DNA from: Coriobacteriia bacterium
GTDB taxonomy: Bacteria; Actinomycetota; Coriobacteriia; WRKU01; WQUG01
DNA length: 64,000 nt
NCBI GenBank assembly: GCA_009779855.1
Contig: WRBC01000004.1
Span: 94,769 to 158,768, forward strand
Direction: 5' to 3'
Positions 1 to 7,935 of the stretch are shown in pieces (the stretch's first letter is position 1; every line of letters begins with the position of its first letter). The position numbers and the translations under genes were made by a program. The notes beneath the pieces were generated by a model. It was not told the origin of the DNA, searched no databases, and saw nothing but the letters and a program-made list of their open reading frames with translations.

Positions 1-11
1 GATTTACGTGA

Positions 12-60
12 AAGGGGAAGGCCCTTACTTGCTGGGCTCACACGACAGAAAAGCAAGTAA
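12..60. other. Inverted repeats at window edge, possible end of a structured RNA
   Basis: Two nested inverted repeats are visible: AAGGG (12-16) with CCCTT (22-26), and a perfect 9-bp pair TTACTTGCT (25-33) with AGCAAGTAA (52-60). They share bases, so they are alternatives. They lie about 170 bases before a tungstate transporter gene. This could be the 3' part of a regulatory RNA cut by the window edge, or an upstream gene's terminator without a T-tract. I do not recognise a named family. Confidence 0.25.
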
Positions 61-108
61 TCCGTTATAAAAACTAAATACGATTAATGAACGGGCATTG
101 TCAATTCC

Positions 109-147
109 CATGACTATCATGTGATTTTGAGCACTTAAATATAAGTG
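109..147. promoter_or_regulatory. Two palindromes upstream of tupA, candidate operators
   Basis: CATGA-CTA-TCATG (109-121) and CACTTA-AATA-TAAGTG (132-147) are perfect inverted repeats in the tupA upstream region. The CACTTAA half-site recurs at 191-197 and again at 9217-9223 upstream of the formate dehydrogenase. A metal- or oxyanion-responsive repressor of the TunR/ModE kind would be expected here, but the assignment is inference. No consensus promoter is obvious around them. Confidence 0.3.
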
Positions 148-230
148 TAATTTCTTTAGTTGTGCGTCTTTGTATTATCACCTTCATTATCACTTAAGGC
201 GAAGTCGCGATGCATACTAAAGGAGTAGAT

Positions 231-1115
231 ATGTTTGATTTTTCACGCACTAAAAAGAGGATTATTACTGCACTTGGACTTGCGGTTCTTATAGGGCTTT
301 TGCTGACCTTTGCAGCTTGCACAAGCAAAGAGGTCACTCAGTCCACAGACGAAAGTGTTGCTCCCGTTGAAACTACCAATTTGGTGCTTGCTTCAACAAC
401 CTCAACACAGGACTCGGGTCTTTTCGATGCCCTTATTCCCGCTTTTGAGGAAGCTCATCCAGAAGTAAATGTTCAAGTTATTGCTGTTGGTAGTGGCGAG
501 GCAATGGAGATGGGACGCAGAGGAGACGCTGATCTTCTTCTAGTTCATTCACCTGCTGCTGAAATAGAGTTCATGGAAGAAGGATATGGCTTAGAGCGCA
601 AGCCTGTAATGTATAACGATTTCATTGTTATAGGTTCAGCAGACGATCCTGCCACTATTGCAGATAGTTCAGATGCAGCTGAAGCCTTTACTCTGATTGC
701 GCAAACGGAGTCCACTTTTATCTCACGTGGTGACGATTCAGGAACCCATGCAAGAGAGATGTCCATCTGGGACAAAGCTGAGATAACCCCAGAAGGGGAC
801 TGGTATCAAGAAACGGGTCAAGGTATGGGTGCAACTCTGCAAATTGCTGAGGAATTTCAAGCCTACACCCTTACTGATAGGGCAACCTACCTCAACCTTA
901 ATAACGAAGACGTAATTGAACTGCCAATCCTCAGTGAGGGTTCAGATGAGTTACTCAATTTCTACCACGTTATCACGCTTGTTGATGCGCGAGAACAAGC
1001 GGCAGCACAAGCCTTTGCTGACTGGATTGTAAATCCTGCAGGACAGGAAGTCATCGCAAGTTTTGGTGTAGAGGAGTTTGGTGCTCCTCTCTTTACTCCC
1101 AATGCTGACGAGTAG
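231..1115 (+). CDS. tupA: Tungstate ABC transporter substrate-binding lipoprotein TupA
   Basis: This is the periplasm/surface oxyanion receptor that hands tungstate to the TupBC permease. The N-terminus has basic residues, a hydrophobic stretch and a lipobox-like FAAC with Cys30, so it is probably a lipoprotein. The TTSTQDSG motif (about 56-63) and the VGSGEAM region are typical of TupA and separate it from molybdate ModA. The start at 231 is chosen over an in-frame ATG at 210 because AGGAG lies 5 bases upstream. Predicted length is 294 aa. It is followed by tupB and tupC, then cofactor genes, which fits metal supply for formate dehydrogenase. Tungstate rather than molybdate preference is a family inference. 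Confidence 0.9.
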   Translation: MFDFSRTKKRIITALGLAVLIGLLLTFAACTSKEVTQSTDESVAPVETTNLVLASTTSTQDSGLFDALIPAFEEAHPEVNVQVIAVGSGEAMEMGRRGDADLLLVHSPAAEIEFMEEGYGLERKPVMYNDFIVIGSADDPATIADSSDAAEAFTLIAQTESTFISRGDDSGTHAREMSIWDKAEITPEGDWYQETGQGMGATLQIAEEFQAYTLTDRATYLNLNNEDVIELPILSEGSDELLNFYHVITLVDAREQAAAQAFADWIVNPAGQEVIASFGVEEFGAPLFTPNADE

Positions 1116-1163
1116 AGATATCTTACGCTTTAGTTAGATGCGAAATAGAAACGACAGAGACTA

Positions 1164-1892
1164 ATGAATCTTTCTGGATTGCAATTATTTACCGATGCTT
1201 TTATAGATGGTTTTGAGATGCTTGCTGTAGGCACCGTTGACTTATGGCATATCATTCTCACCTCACTTCAGGTCTCAGGACTAGCAACAGGTATTGCTGT
1301 CTTCATTGGTATTCCTGCTGGATACTGGCTAGGGTCTCGCAGAAACGTTCGCAGGTTCACAGCCCTTGTCATAGCAAACGCTGGAATGGGTCTGCCACCT
1401 ATCGTGGCAGGCCTCTTTGTGTCTATGCTTCTTTCAAGAAGTGGTGTTTTTGGTGGGCTTGGACTGCTGTATACCAGACCAGCAATAGTCATTGTTCAGG
1501 TTGTCATTGCGACTCCTGTAGTAGTGGCGCTTACTGCATCGGGCATATCTGCCGTTCCTACTCAATTGCGCTTGCAGGCACGTTCGCTGGGTGCAAGTCG
1601 TTTTCAAGAGGTCGCACTTGCCGTACGCGAAGCACGCCTCTCCATACTAGGGGCAGTTGCAGGTGGTTTTGGTGCAGTAATTAGCGAGGTCGGTGCAGTT
1701 CAAATGGTGGGCGGTAACCTTGCAGGACAAACCCAGGTTATGACGACAGCAATCATGCAGTTTACGCGCATGGGTAGATTTGGTGTTGCTATGGCACTTT
1801 CTGTAATATTGCTTGCTATTATCGTGGTGGTCAACATCATTATCACTTATGAGCAAGTGCGCGACGAACGTTATACAAAGGCGTTGTCATAA
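1164..1892 (+). CDS. tupB: Tungstate ABC transporter permease TupB
   Basis: This is an inner-membrane permease of 242 aa with about six hydrophobic segments. It has the cytoplasmic coupling loop of binding-protein-dependent permeases: Leu-rich ARSLGASRFQ, then the Glu-Val-Gly-Ala region near residue 175. Its length and sequence match TupB/WtpB-type permeases. It lies 48 bases after tupA, and its stop codon overlaps the tupC start (TAATG). It forms the transport channel with TupC and receives tungstate from TupA. Confidence 0.88.
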   Translation: MNLSGLQLFTDAFIDGFEMLAVGTVDLWHIILTSLQVSGLATGIAVFIGIPAGYWLGSRRNVRRFTALVIANAGMGLPPIVAGLFVSMLLSRSGVFGGLGLLYTRPAIVIVQVVIATPVVVALTASGISAVPTQLRLQARSLGASRFQEVALAVREARLSILGAVAGGFGAVISEVGAVQMVGGNLAGQTQVMTTAIMQFTRMGRFGVAMALSVILLAIIVVVNIIITYEQVRDERYTKALS

Positions 1893-2713
1893 TGCGAGAT
1901 AGTGCAACAAGTAAGACAGACATGAGAGTAATCAGCTCACAAGCTGCTCACTATAAGCTGGTGGCAGAGCAGATCACACTCGACTATCCTGACTTTTGCT
2001 TGCAGATCAAGCGCTTTGGCTTAAAGTCAGGTGAAATAGTCACCCTACTGGGACCGTCAGGTAGTGGCAAGTCAACACTCCTAATGTGTTTGGCAGGCCT
2101 TGAGAGTCCAAAAACAGGTACTGTTTGCTTAGAGGGAAGTCTGCTTACTCGCAGTCTTGCACAGAAGCATATTGCAACGGTATTCCAGACACCCTATTTG
2201 TTTAAGGGAAATGTTGGTTATAACGTAGGTTATGGCTTACGTATGCGTAAAGTTCCCAAAAGTGAAATTAAAGCACGAATAGCAGAAGCACTTGACCTTG
2301 TAGGGCTTAAAGGCTGGGAACGTAGATCCATTTTAGGACTCTCTGGCGGAGAAGCCCAGCGCGTTGCTCTTGCAAGAGGTCTTGTGCTGAGCCCACAAAT
2401 CATGATGTTGGATGAACCCCTCTCATCCCTTGATGAAGCTTTGCGCAAAACGCTGTCAGTGGAATTTTCAGAGATCTTACGCAGCCAAAAGGTAACGGTG
2501 CTCTATGTGACTCATTCAAAACAAGAAGCTTTCACTGTTTCAGACAGTGTAGCAATTATGAAGTCGGGTCAAATATTAGTACACGACAGAATAAAAAACC
2601 TCTTTACGGACTTACAAGATCCCTGGGTTCAAAACTTCTTAACCCCCGATGATTGGTGGCTTAAAGTCAAGAAGTTGTCGGAAGCCGTATCCTCAACAAA
2701 GGAGTCACAATGA
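1892..2713 (+). CDS. tupC: Tungstate ABC transporter ATP-binding protein TupC
   Basis: This is the ABC ATPase of the tungstate importer, 273 aa. Walker A is GPSGSGKST (54-62), the Q-loop lies in VFQT (97-100), the signature LSGGE is at 150-154 and Walker B is IMMLDE (170-175), followed by an SSLD D-loop. No C-terminal TOBE/Mop oxyanion-binding domain like that of ModC is visible; after the ATPase core only about 60 residues remain. Its start overlaps tupB (TAATG) and its stop overlaps moeA (ATGA), so it is translationally coupled to cofactor synthesis. Confidence 0.88.
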   Translation: MRDSATSKTDMRVISSQAAHYKLVAEQITLDYPDFCLQIKRFGLKSGEIVTLLGPSGSGKSTLLMCLAGLESPKTGTVCLEGSLLTRSLAQKHIATVFQTPYLFKGNVGYNVGYGLRMRKVPKSEIKARIAEALDLVGLKGWERRSILGLSGGEAQRVALARGLVLSPQIMMLDEPLSSLDEALRKTLSVEFSEILRSQKVTVLYVTHSKQEAFTVSDSVAIMKSGQILVHDRIKNLFTDLQDPWVQNFLTPDDWWLKVKKLSEAVSSTKESQ

Positions 2714-3945
2714 CGCACACTAGCCTCAGTTTTGCTGCAGCACTTGAACGCTGGCTTTCGCACATAGATAGACTGGCCCCTGAAACAGTATCCTTAGACG
2801 AGTCGCTTGGCTGTATTCTTGCCGCTGATCTCTCTAGTGATGTCGATGTCTCACCTTTCGATAATTCTGCAATGGATGGCTTTGCTTTGCATGCAGAGGA
2901 TATTGAAACAGCAAGCCCAGTTACGCCTGTTGACCTGAAAGTAGTCACCTGTATTGCGGCAGGAGATTACTGGGAGGGAAATCTCCAGTCAGGACAAGCC
3001 GCGCGCATTATGACAGGTGCACCCGTGCCAGCAGGCGCCAATACTGTCGTTAAGGTTGAAGACACGGTTGATGCCAACAACGAACAAGTCGCACGCTTTA
3101 TTGCATCTTCACCCAGAGGTCTCAACATTCGTCTTAAAGGCGAAGAGGTCAAGATGGGAGAGCGTGTCCTTACATCAGGCGAATACATTACCCCAGCAGC
3201 AGTTGGGCTTTTAGCAGCAACAGGATATGCACAAGTACCCGTGTACCAAAAACCCACAGTAGCCATCATTTCTACAGGAGAAGAACTCATTCCCGTAAGT
3301 GATACACCAACACAAGGCAAAATTCGCAACACAAACTCTCATTCGTTAGCAGCCCAAGTGCGTGCTGCAGGAGCAAGCGCGCGTCAATATGCAAGTATCC
3401 CCGACACCTTAGAAGACACCATTGCAGCATTCAAACAGGCAGCTGCAGAATGCGACCTCATCATATCAAGTGGCGGAGTATCGGTGGGAGACTTTGACTT
3501 CGTTGAAGAAGCTGTGCAGTTACTAGGGGACCTACATTTTTCTACGGTTAACATGCGTCCTGGAAAGCCTCAAACTACAGGCATGATTGGAGGTGTTCCT
3601 TTCTTTGGGTTACCGGGAAATCCTGCTTCTGCTTACCTAGGGTTCGAACTATTTGTTCGCCCTGCAATTCTTAAGATGGCTGGGCATACTCAGCTAAAAA
3701 GACCCGTTCAAACAGCAACTTTGAGCCATGACATTAAGAAGCGACCTGGGCTGCGTTACTTCATGCGCGGGAAAGTGGATTCAACAAGCACGGTATGGGC
3801 TACAGGAAACCAATCAAGTGCACTGCTTGGCTCGCTTCATGAAGCTAACTGTCTTTTGGTGTTACCAGAAAAAGACACACACTTGAAAGCAGGTACGACT
3901 ATCAAGTGTGTTCGACTTGATATAGCAGAAGGGGTCAAGTTATAA
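2710..3945 (+). CDS. moeA: Molybdopterin molybdenumtransferase MoeA
   Basis: It inserts molybdate or tungstate into adenylylated molybdopterin. The 411-aa protein shows the full MoeA layout: the SPFDNSAMDGFA substrate region (about 45-56), an STGEEL segment opening the MoCF-binding domain, SSGGVSVGD, and the MRPGKP...GLPGNPAS loop, then the C-terminal beta-barrel domain. The start overlaps tupC by ATGA. Given the tungstate transporter directly upstream, the metal inserted could be tungsten, but the sequence does not decide this. Confidence 0.93.
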   Translation: MTHTSLSFAAALERWLSHIDRLAPETVSLDESLGCILAADLSSDVDVSPFDNSAMDGFALHAEDIETASPVTPVDLKVVTCIAAGDYWEGNLQSGQAARIMTGAPVPAGANTVVKVEDTVDANNEQVARFIASSPRGLNIRLKGEEVKMGERVLTSGEYITPAAVGLLAATGYAQVPVYQKPTVAIISTGEELIPVSDTPTQGKIRNTNSHSLAAQVRAAGASARQYASIPDTLEDTIAAFKQAAAECDLIISSGGVSVGDFDFVEEAVQLLGDLHFSTVNMRPGKPQTTGMIGGVPFFGLPGNPASAYLGFELFVRPAILKMAGHTQLKRPVQTATLSHDIKKRPGLRYFMRGKVDSTSTVWATGNQSSALLGSLHEANCLLVLPEKDTHLKAGTTIKCVRLDIAEGVKL

Positions 3946-4962
3946 ATGTCCAACTTAGCAAGTAAAGGACGCACCATAGATTACCTGCGTATTTCGCTAA
4001 CGGATCGCTGCGATTTGCGCTGTGTGTATTGCATGGGTGTCGACGGAATTGAAAACAAAATCGATAGGGATTCCGTACTGTCCCTTGAAGAAATTGCACA
4101 ATTTGCACGTCTTGCCTGCGCGGAAGGTATTAAGCATATTCGCTTGACAGGGGGCGAACCATTAGTGCGCCTAGGTATTGTTGGGCTAGTTGGACAGCTA
4201 TCAAAGATTCCTCAGCTTGAAGATTTGTCAATGACAAGCAATGGACAACTTTTTAGCAAGTATGCAGAAGATTTAAAGATAGCTGGTCTATCGCGCATTA
4301 CCTTTTCCTTAGACTCTACAGATGCTAATACTTACAGGAAGTTAACGCGTGGGGGAAGCCTTGAAAAGGTATTTGCGGCAATTGATCAAGCCCTAAGTCT
4401 AGGATTTTCTCCCGTTAAAATTAATGTATTAGCTTATCAATTAACAGAAAATGACTTGCTTGAATTTATTCATCTAATGAAAGAAAAGCCAATCCACATT
4501 CGTTTTATCGAATATATGCCCATAGGTCACATGGGAAGAGAGGTTCGCAAAAATCCTACCCCTCCTAAAAGTCTATTAAGCATGGATCAAATCTATGACT
4601 CAATCAATAGACTCTCTTTAACTAAAGGATTTGGCGAATTGAGATCGTTGAAAACTGAGGAAGTTCCCTTAGGGCATGGTCCGGCAACCTCTTATACCCT
4701 TGATGGTTCACAGGGCAGCTTTGGCCTTATTGGAGTACACTCGCAAAACTTTTGTAAGGACTGTAACAGACTGCGATTAACGGCTGATGGAAAGATCCGC
4801 TCCTGTCTTTTTTCCGATTTAGAAATCCCTGTTGGGGCGGAGTTAAGAGCAAATGACGAGGGTAGTCTACGGACAAGTCTTTTTCAGGCTGTTTCAAGTA
4901 AGCCGTTATCCTACGCTCAGCAACAAGGAACAAAGCGTGCTATGTCGGCCATTGGTGGTTAA
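3946..4962 (+). CDS. moaA: GTP 3',8-cyclase MoaA (radical SAM)
   Basis: It catalyses the first step of molybdopterin synthesis, converting GTP to cyclic dehydro-GTP. The 338-aa protein has the N-terminal radical SAM cluster Cys22-x3-Cys26-x2-Cys29 and the C-terminal cluster Cys270-x2-Cys273-x13-Cys287. It also has the RLTGGEPLVR SAM-binding stretch and the invariant C-terminal Gly-Gly. Its start follows directly on the moeA stop. It works with the MoaC domain encoded next. No moaD or moaE (MPT synthase) is in this window. Confidence 0.96.
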   Translation: MSNLASKGRTIDYLRISLTDRCDLRCVYCMGVDGIENKIDRDSVLSLEEIAQFARLACAEGIKHIRLTGGEPLVRLGIVGLVGQLSKIPQLEDLSMTSNGQLFSKYAEDLKIAGLSRITFSLDSTDANTYRKLTRGGSLEKVFAAIDQALSLGFSPVKINVLAYQLTENDLLEFIHLMKEKPIHIRFIEYMPIGHMGREVRKNPTPPKSLLSMDQIYDSINRLSLTKGFGELRSLKTEEVPLGHGPATSYTLDGSQGSFGLIGVHSQNFCKDCNRLRLTADGKIRSCLFSDLEIPVGAELRANDEGSLRTSLFQAVSSKPLSYAQQQGTKRAMSAIGG

Positions 4963-4998
4963 GTCATGGACACTTCCAGTAAAGAAAGGGAATCGCAT

Positions 4999-5931
4999 AT
5001 GTTTACTCATCTCAATTCAAAACGACAGGCTCAGATGGTCGACATAAAAGAAAAGAGTTCTTCTTATAGGACAGCAATAGCTTCATCCTTTATCCAGATG
5101 GACGTTGAAACACTGGATGCTATTAGAAGCGACACTCTGAAAAAAGGTGATGTTCTTGCAACAGCACGCATTGCAGGCATTCAGGCCGCAAAACGCTGCT
5201 CAGAGCTCATTCCTTTATGCCATCCGCTGCTCATTAGTAAGGTAGCGATTGATTTTGAGTTTGATGTTGGCGAGAAACAGATTCCTGCAACTTGTGGGAT
5301 ACTCTGCCTTGCTACAGTGTCGCTTGTGGGTCAAACAGGGGTGGAAATGGAGGCTCTTACTGCTGCATCAGTGGCAGCACTCACCATTTTTGATATGGCA
5401 AAGGCTGTCGATAAGAACATGAGCATTGAATCTACACGCCTCGAGTACAAATCAGGAGGGAACAGCGGAACCTTCACAGCGGGAAAGGCGGGGACAGTGC
5501 TCTCTGTTAACCTGTCAAAAAAGAAGGGAGAGCAGAAACTTTGCACCCTAGAAACTGTAGACTTCATTAGGGGATACGGAATTGAAGGCGATGCTCATGC
5601 TGGTGACTGGCATAGGCAGGTTTCCCTTCTTGACCAATCATCTGTAGATCAGCTTATTGCAAAGGGACTTAAGTTAGAACATGGTGATTTCGCTGAAAAT
5701 ATTACAACGTCAGGATTTAAGCTTCAGACTCTGCCCGTAGGCAGTAAGCTGCGCGTGGGACAGGCTCTACTTGAAATCACTCAGATCGGCAAAGAGTGCC
5801 ATACTCGCTGTGCAATCTATCAACAAGCTGGTGACTGCGTCATGCCGCGTGATGGAATTTTTGCAGCAGTTATTGAAGGCGGCAAGGTAAAAGCTGGAGA
5901 CACTATGTACTTGCAGGAACGAGGACTTTGA
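4999..5931 (+). CDS. moaC: Fusion: cyclic pyranopterin monophosphate synthase (MoaC) plus MOSC domain
   Basis: Residues 1 to about 160 are MoaC: FTHL start, RTAIA, KKGDVLATARIAGI, LIPLCHPL and GVEMEALTAAS, all family hallmarks. MoaC makes cPMP with MoaA. Residues about 165-310 are a MOSC domain (GIEGDAHAG, ECHTRC), a fold used in sulfur or molybdenum-cofactor handling. An in-frame ATG at 4966 lacks a ribosome site, whereas 4999 has AAAGGG 8 bases upstream and matches the usual MoaC N-terminus. MOSC is more often fused to MogA, which here is the next gene. The MOSC role is not known from sequence. Confidence 0.9.
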   Translation: MFTHLNSKRQAQMVDIKEKSSSYRTAIASSFIQMDVETLDAIRSDTLKKGDVLATARIAGIQAAKRCSELIPLCHPLLISKVAIDFEFDVGEKQIPATCGILCLATVSLVGQTGVEMEALTAASVAALTIFDMAKAVDKNMSIESTRLEYKSGGNSGTFTAGKAGTVLSVNLSKKKGEQKLCTLETVDFIRGYGIEGDAHAGDWHRQVSLLDQSSVDQLIAKGLKLEHGDFAENITTSGFKLQTLPVGSKLRVGQALLEITQIGKECHTRCAIYQQAGDCVMPRDGIFAAVIEGGKVKAGDTMYLQERGL

Positions 5932-6398
5932 TGAAAATCGCAATCGTAACATGCTCTGATACACGTGACATCACAGAAGACGAGGCAGGTCAGGCACTTG
6001 CAAAGTGCATTCAGAATCGAGGGTGGGAGCTGGCTCAACATGTGATGGTAAAAGACGATCTACAGATAATCAAGGCTGCCTTTATACAGGCATCTGATGA
6101 GCTGAGGGCTGATGTGATTTTGAGCTGTGGAGGGACAGGCTTAAGTGCGCGCGATGTCACCCCTGAGGCTACATTAGCCGTTGCAGACAGAATAGTGCCA
6201 GGCATAAGTGAAGCCATAAGGCAGTTTTCCCTAAGCATCACAAAGCGCGCAATGCTTTCGCGTGCATTAAGCGCACAGCGGGGCACAACCCTTATAATAA
6301 ACCTGCCGGGCTCTACCAAAGCTGCACTTGAGTGTTTTGATTCATGTGCAGACCAACTAGAGCATGCAGTGGATATGATGGCAGGAAAAGGACACTAG
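5931..6398 (+). CDS. mogA: Molybdopterin adenylyltransferase MogA/MoaB family
   Basis: It adenylylates molybdopterin before MoeA inserts the metal. The protein has 155 aa. The MoCF-domain motifs are present: SCGGTGLSARDVTPEA (GGTG and D-x-TPEA) and the INLPGSTKAA loop. ATG at 5931 overlaps the preceding TGA (TGATG), indicating coupling to the moaC-MOSC gene; a TTG at 5928 in the same frame is less likely. MogA and MoaB are hard to tell apart from sequence alone. Confidence 0.92.
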   Translation: MKIAIVTCSDTRDITEDEAGQALAKCIQNRGWELAQHVMVKDDLQIIKAAFIQASDELRADVILSCGGTGLSARDVTPEATLAVADRIVPGISEAIRQFSLSITKRAMLSRALSAQRGTTLIINLPGSTKAALECFDSCADQLEHAVDMMAGKGH

Positions 6399-6409
6399 GG
6401 CACCCAATT

Positions 6410-7888
6410 ATGAGTGATGTTCAGAATTTGAATAACGATAAGCTTCCTTTGACAGCAGTAATCCTTGCGGGCGGACGTTCGCTTCGCATGGGTGTCGACA
6501 AAACGCAGGTTGATCTTAGTGGGATACCTTTATTAGCCCACGCGGTAAATCGTGCTTCAAGCTTTGCTGATGAAGTTATCATTGTGACAAATCGACCCGA
6601 CTCAATCGTGACAAATGCCTTTCAAACAAAGGTCAAAATCATTACGGATAAGGTTGCCTATCAAGGCCCTTTAGGGGGACTGGTTGCTGCCCTCGAGACC
6701 GCAGAAAATAATTGGGTTGTTGCGCTTGCAGCCGATATGCCTTGGGTGTCTACAGAAGTCATTGCTGCACTGTGGGATGCTCGAGAGGCAGATGATAGTC
6801 TTGACGTGGTTGTCCCTGTTTCAGACAGAGGGCCAGAGCCTCTACTTGCTTTGTATAAGCGTGACAGCATGCTTAAAGAGGCACGAAAAGTATTAAGCTC
6901 TGGTAAGCGACGCATTATTGCTGCATATCCAGAACTGCAGGTGCAAGAAGTAAGCCTGGAGTCTCTACAAGAGGTTGATCCTCACCTTATATCTTTCTAT
7001 AACGTCAATACTCAAACTGATCTTATGGCTGCGAGAAAATATGAGCAGGCTCGAAAAGAAAGTGACGTTGCCAACTTAGACATTAGCGAAGAAATAATCC
7101 CTCATGACTTTAAGCGAGGAGGCATTCGGGTCATCTCACTTGAAGAAACGGGTCGTAGCATTCCTACAGAATCTCCCTTTACCGTCTATCTTAACGATGT
7201 TGAGATAGCCACAGTGCAGGCAAGTGACGGTGACCTTGAAGATATGGCAGTGGGCTTTTTACTTGCAGAGGGATTATTGCACGATAGGACCGCGCTTAAA
7301 TCAGTTGACCTTGATGCAAAAAGAGGCCTCATCTACGTAAGTTCGAGTGAACTTGTCCCAGAAGATTTAGTGTATCGCACGCGCTACATCACCTCAGGTT
7401 GCGGCAAAGGAGTGACTTTTTCAAGCCTAGGACATGCGCGAGGCCTGGAAAAAATTACACACAAACTTAAGGTGTCACCTCATGATCTTTACTACTGGAT
7501 GAGCGAACTTTCCAAGCGCAGTGCCGAGCATAGAGAGCGCGGCGGATATCATTCTTGCGGACTCGTTTTTTCAGGTGAACTTCAACTAGTGCGTGAAGAT
7601 ATAGGTCGACATAACGCTGTTGATAAATTGCTTGGTCACGCATGGCTAGAAGGCATGCCCATTGAACAGGGGATAGTGCTTGTAAGCGGACGTATTTCCT
7701 ATGAAATGATTGTAAAGGCAGCAAAGAGCAAAATTCCTTTCGTTGCGTCACGATCAGCGGCAACAGATCTAGCGGTTGAGATTGCCCAGGACCTGGGTAT
7801 CACTTTAGTGGGTTATGTTCGAGGAGGAAAGATGGTGGCTTACACTCATCCAGATCGTATAGCGTTTGAGGACTCTTCAGATGCATAA
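6410..7888 (+). CDS. Fusion: MobA guanylyltransferase plus FdhD sulfurtransferase
   Basis: The 492-aa protein joins two activities of cofactor maturation. Residues about 12-205 are MobA: LAGGRSLRMG (19-28) binds GTP, and ADMPWV is the metal-binding Asp region. It makes the guanine dinucleotide form of the cofactor. Residues about 235-490 are FdhD (VGFLLAEGLL, REDIGRHNAVDK), which passes sulfur to the cofactor of formate dehydrogenase. The FdhD loop reads SGCGKG: Cys331 is present but the second Cys of the E. coli CxxC is Gly334. The start at 6410 is chosen from where MobA begins; an upstream in-frame ATG at 6344 lies inside mogA. Confidence 0.92.
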   Translation: MSDVQNLNNDKLPLTAVILAGGRSLRMGVDKTQVDLSGIPLLAHAVNRASSFADEVIIVTNRPDSIVTNAFQTKVKIITDKVAYQGPLGGLVAALETAENNWVVALAADMPWVSTEVIAALWDAREADDSLDVVVPVSDRGPEPLLALYKRDSMLKEARKVLSSGKRRIIAAYPELQVQEVSLESLQEVDPHLISFYNVNTQTDLMAARKYEQARKESDVANLDISEEIIPHDFKRGGIRVISLEETGRSIPTESPFTVYLNDVEIATVQASDGDLEDMAVGFLLAEGLLHDRTALKSVDLDAKRGLIYVSSSELVPEDLVYRTRYITSGCGKGVTFSSLGHARGLEKITHKLKVSPHDLYYWMSELSKRSAEHRERGGYHSCGLVFSGELQLVREDIGRHNAVDKLLGHAWLEGMPIEQGIVLVSGRISYEMIVKAAKSKIPFVASRSAATDLAVEIAQDLGITLVGYVRGGKMVAYTHPDRIAFEDSSDA

Positions 7889-7935
7889 AAACATAACCCT
7901 TGCCTTAACTGGCTGTTTATTACAAGAATAAGAAT

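Noticed and set aside
1244-1684. Overlapping 146-aa ORF inside tupB
   Set aside because: It is an out-of-frame shadow with no ribosome site and atypical, Cys/Ser-rich composition.
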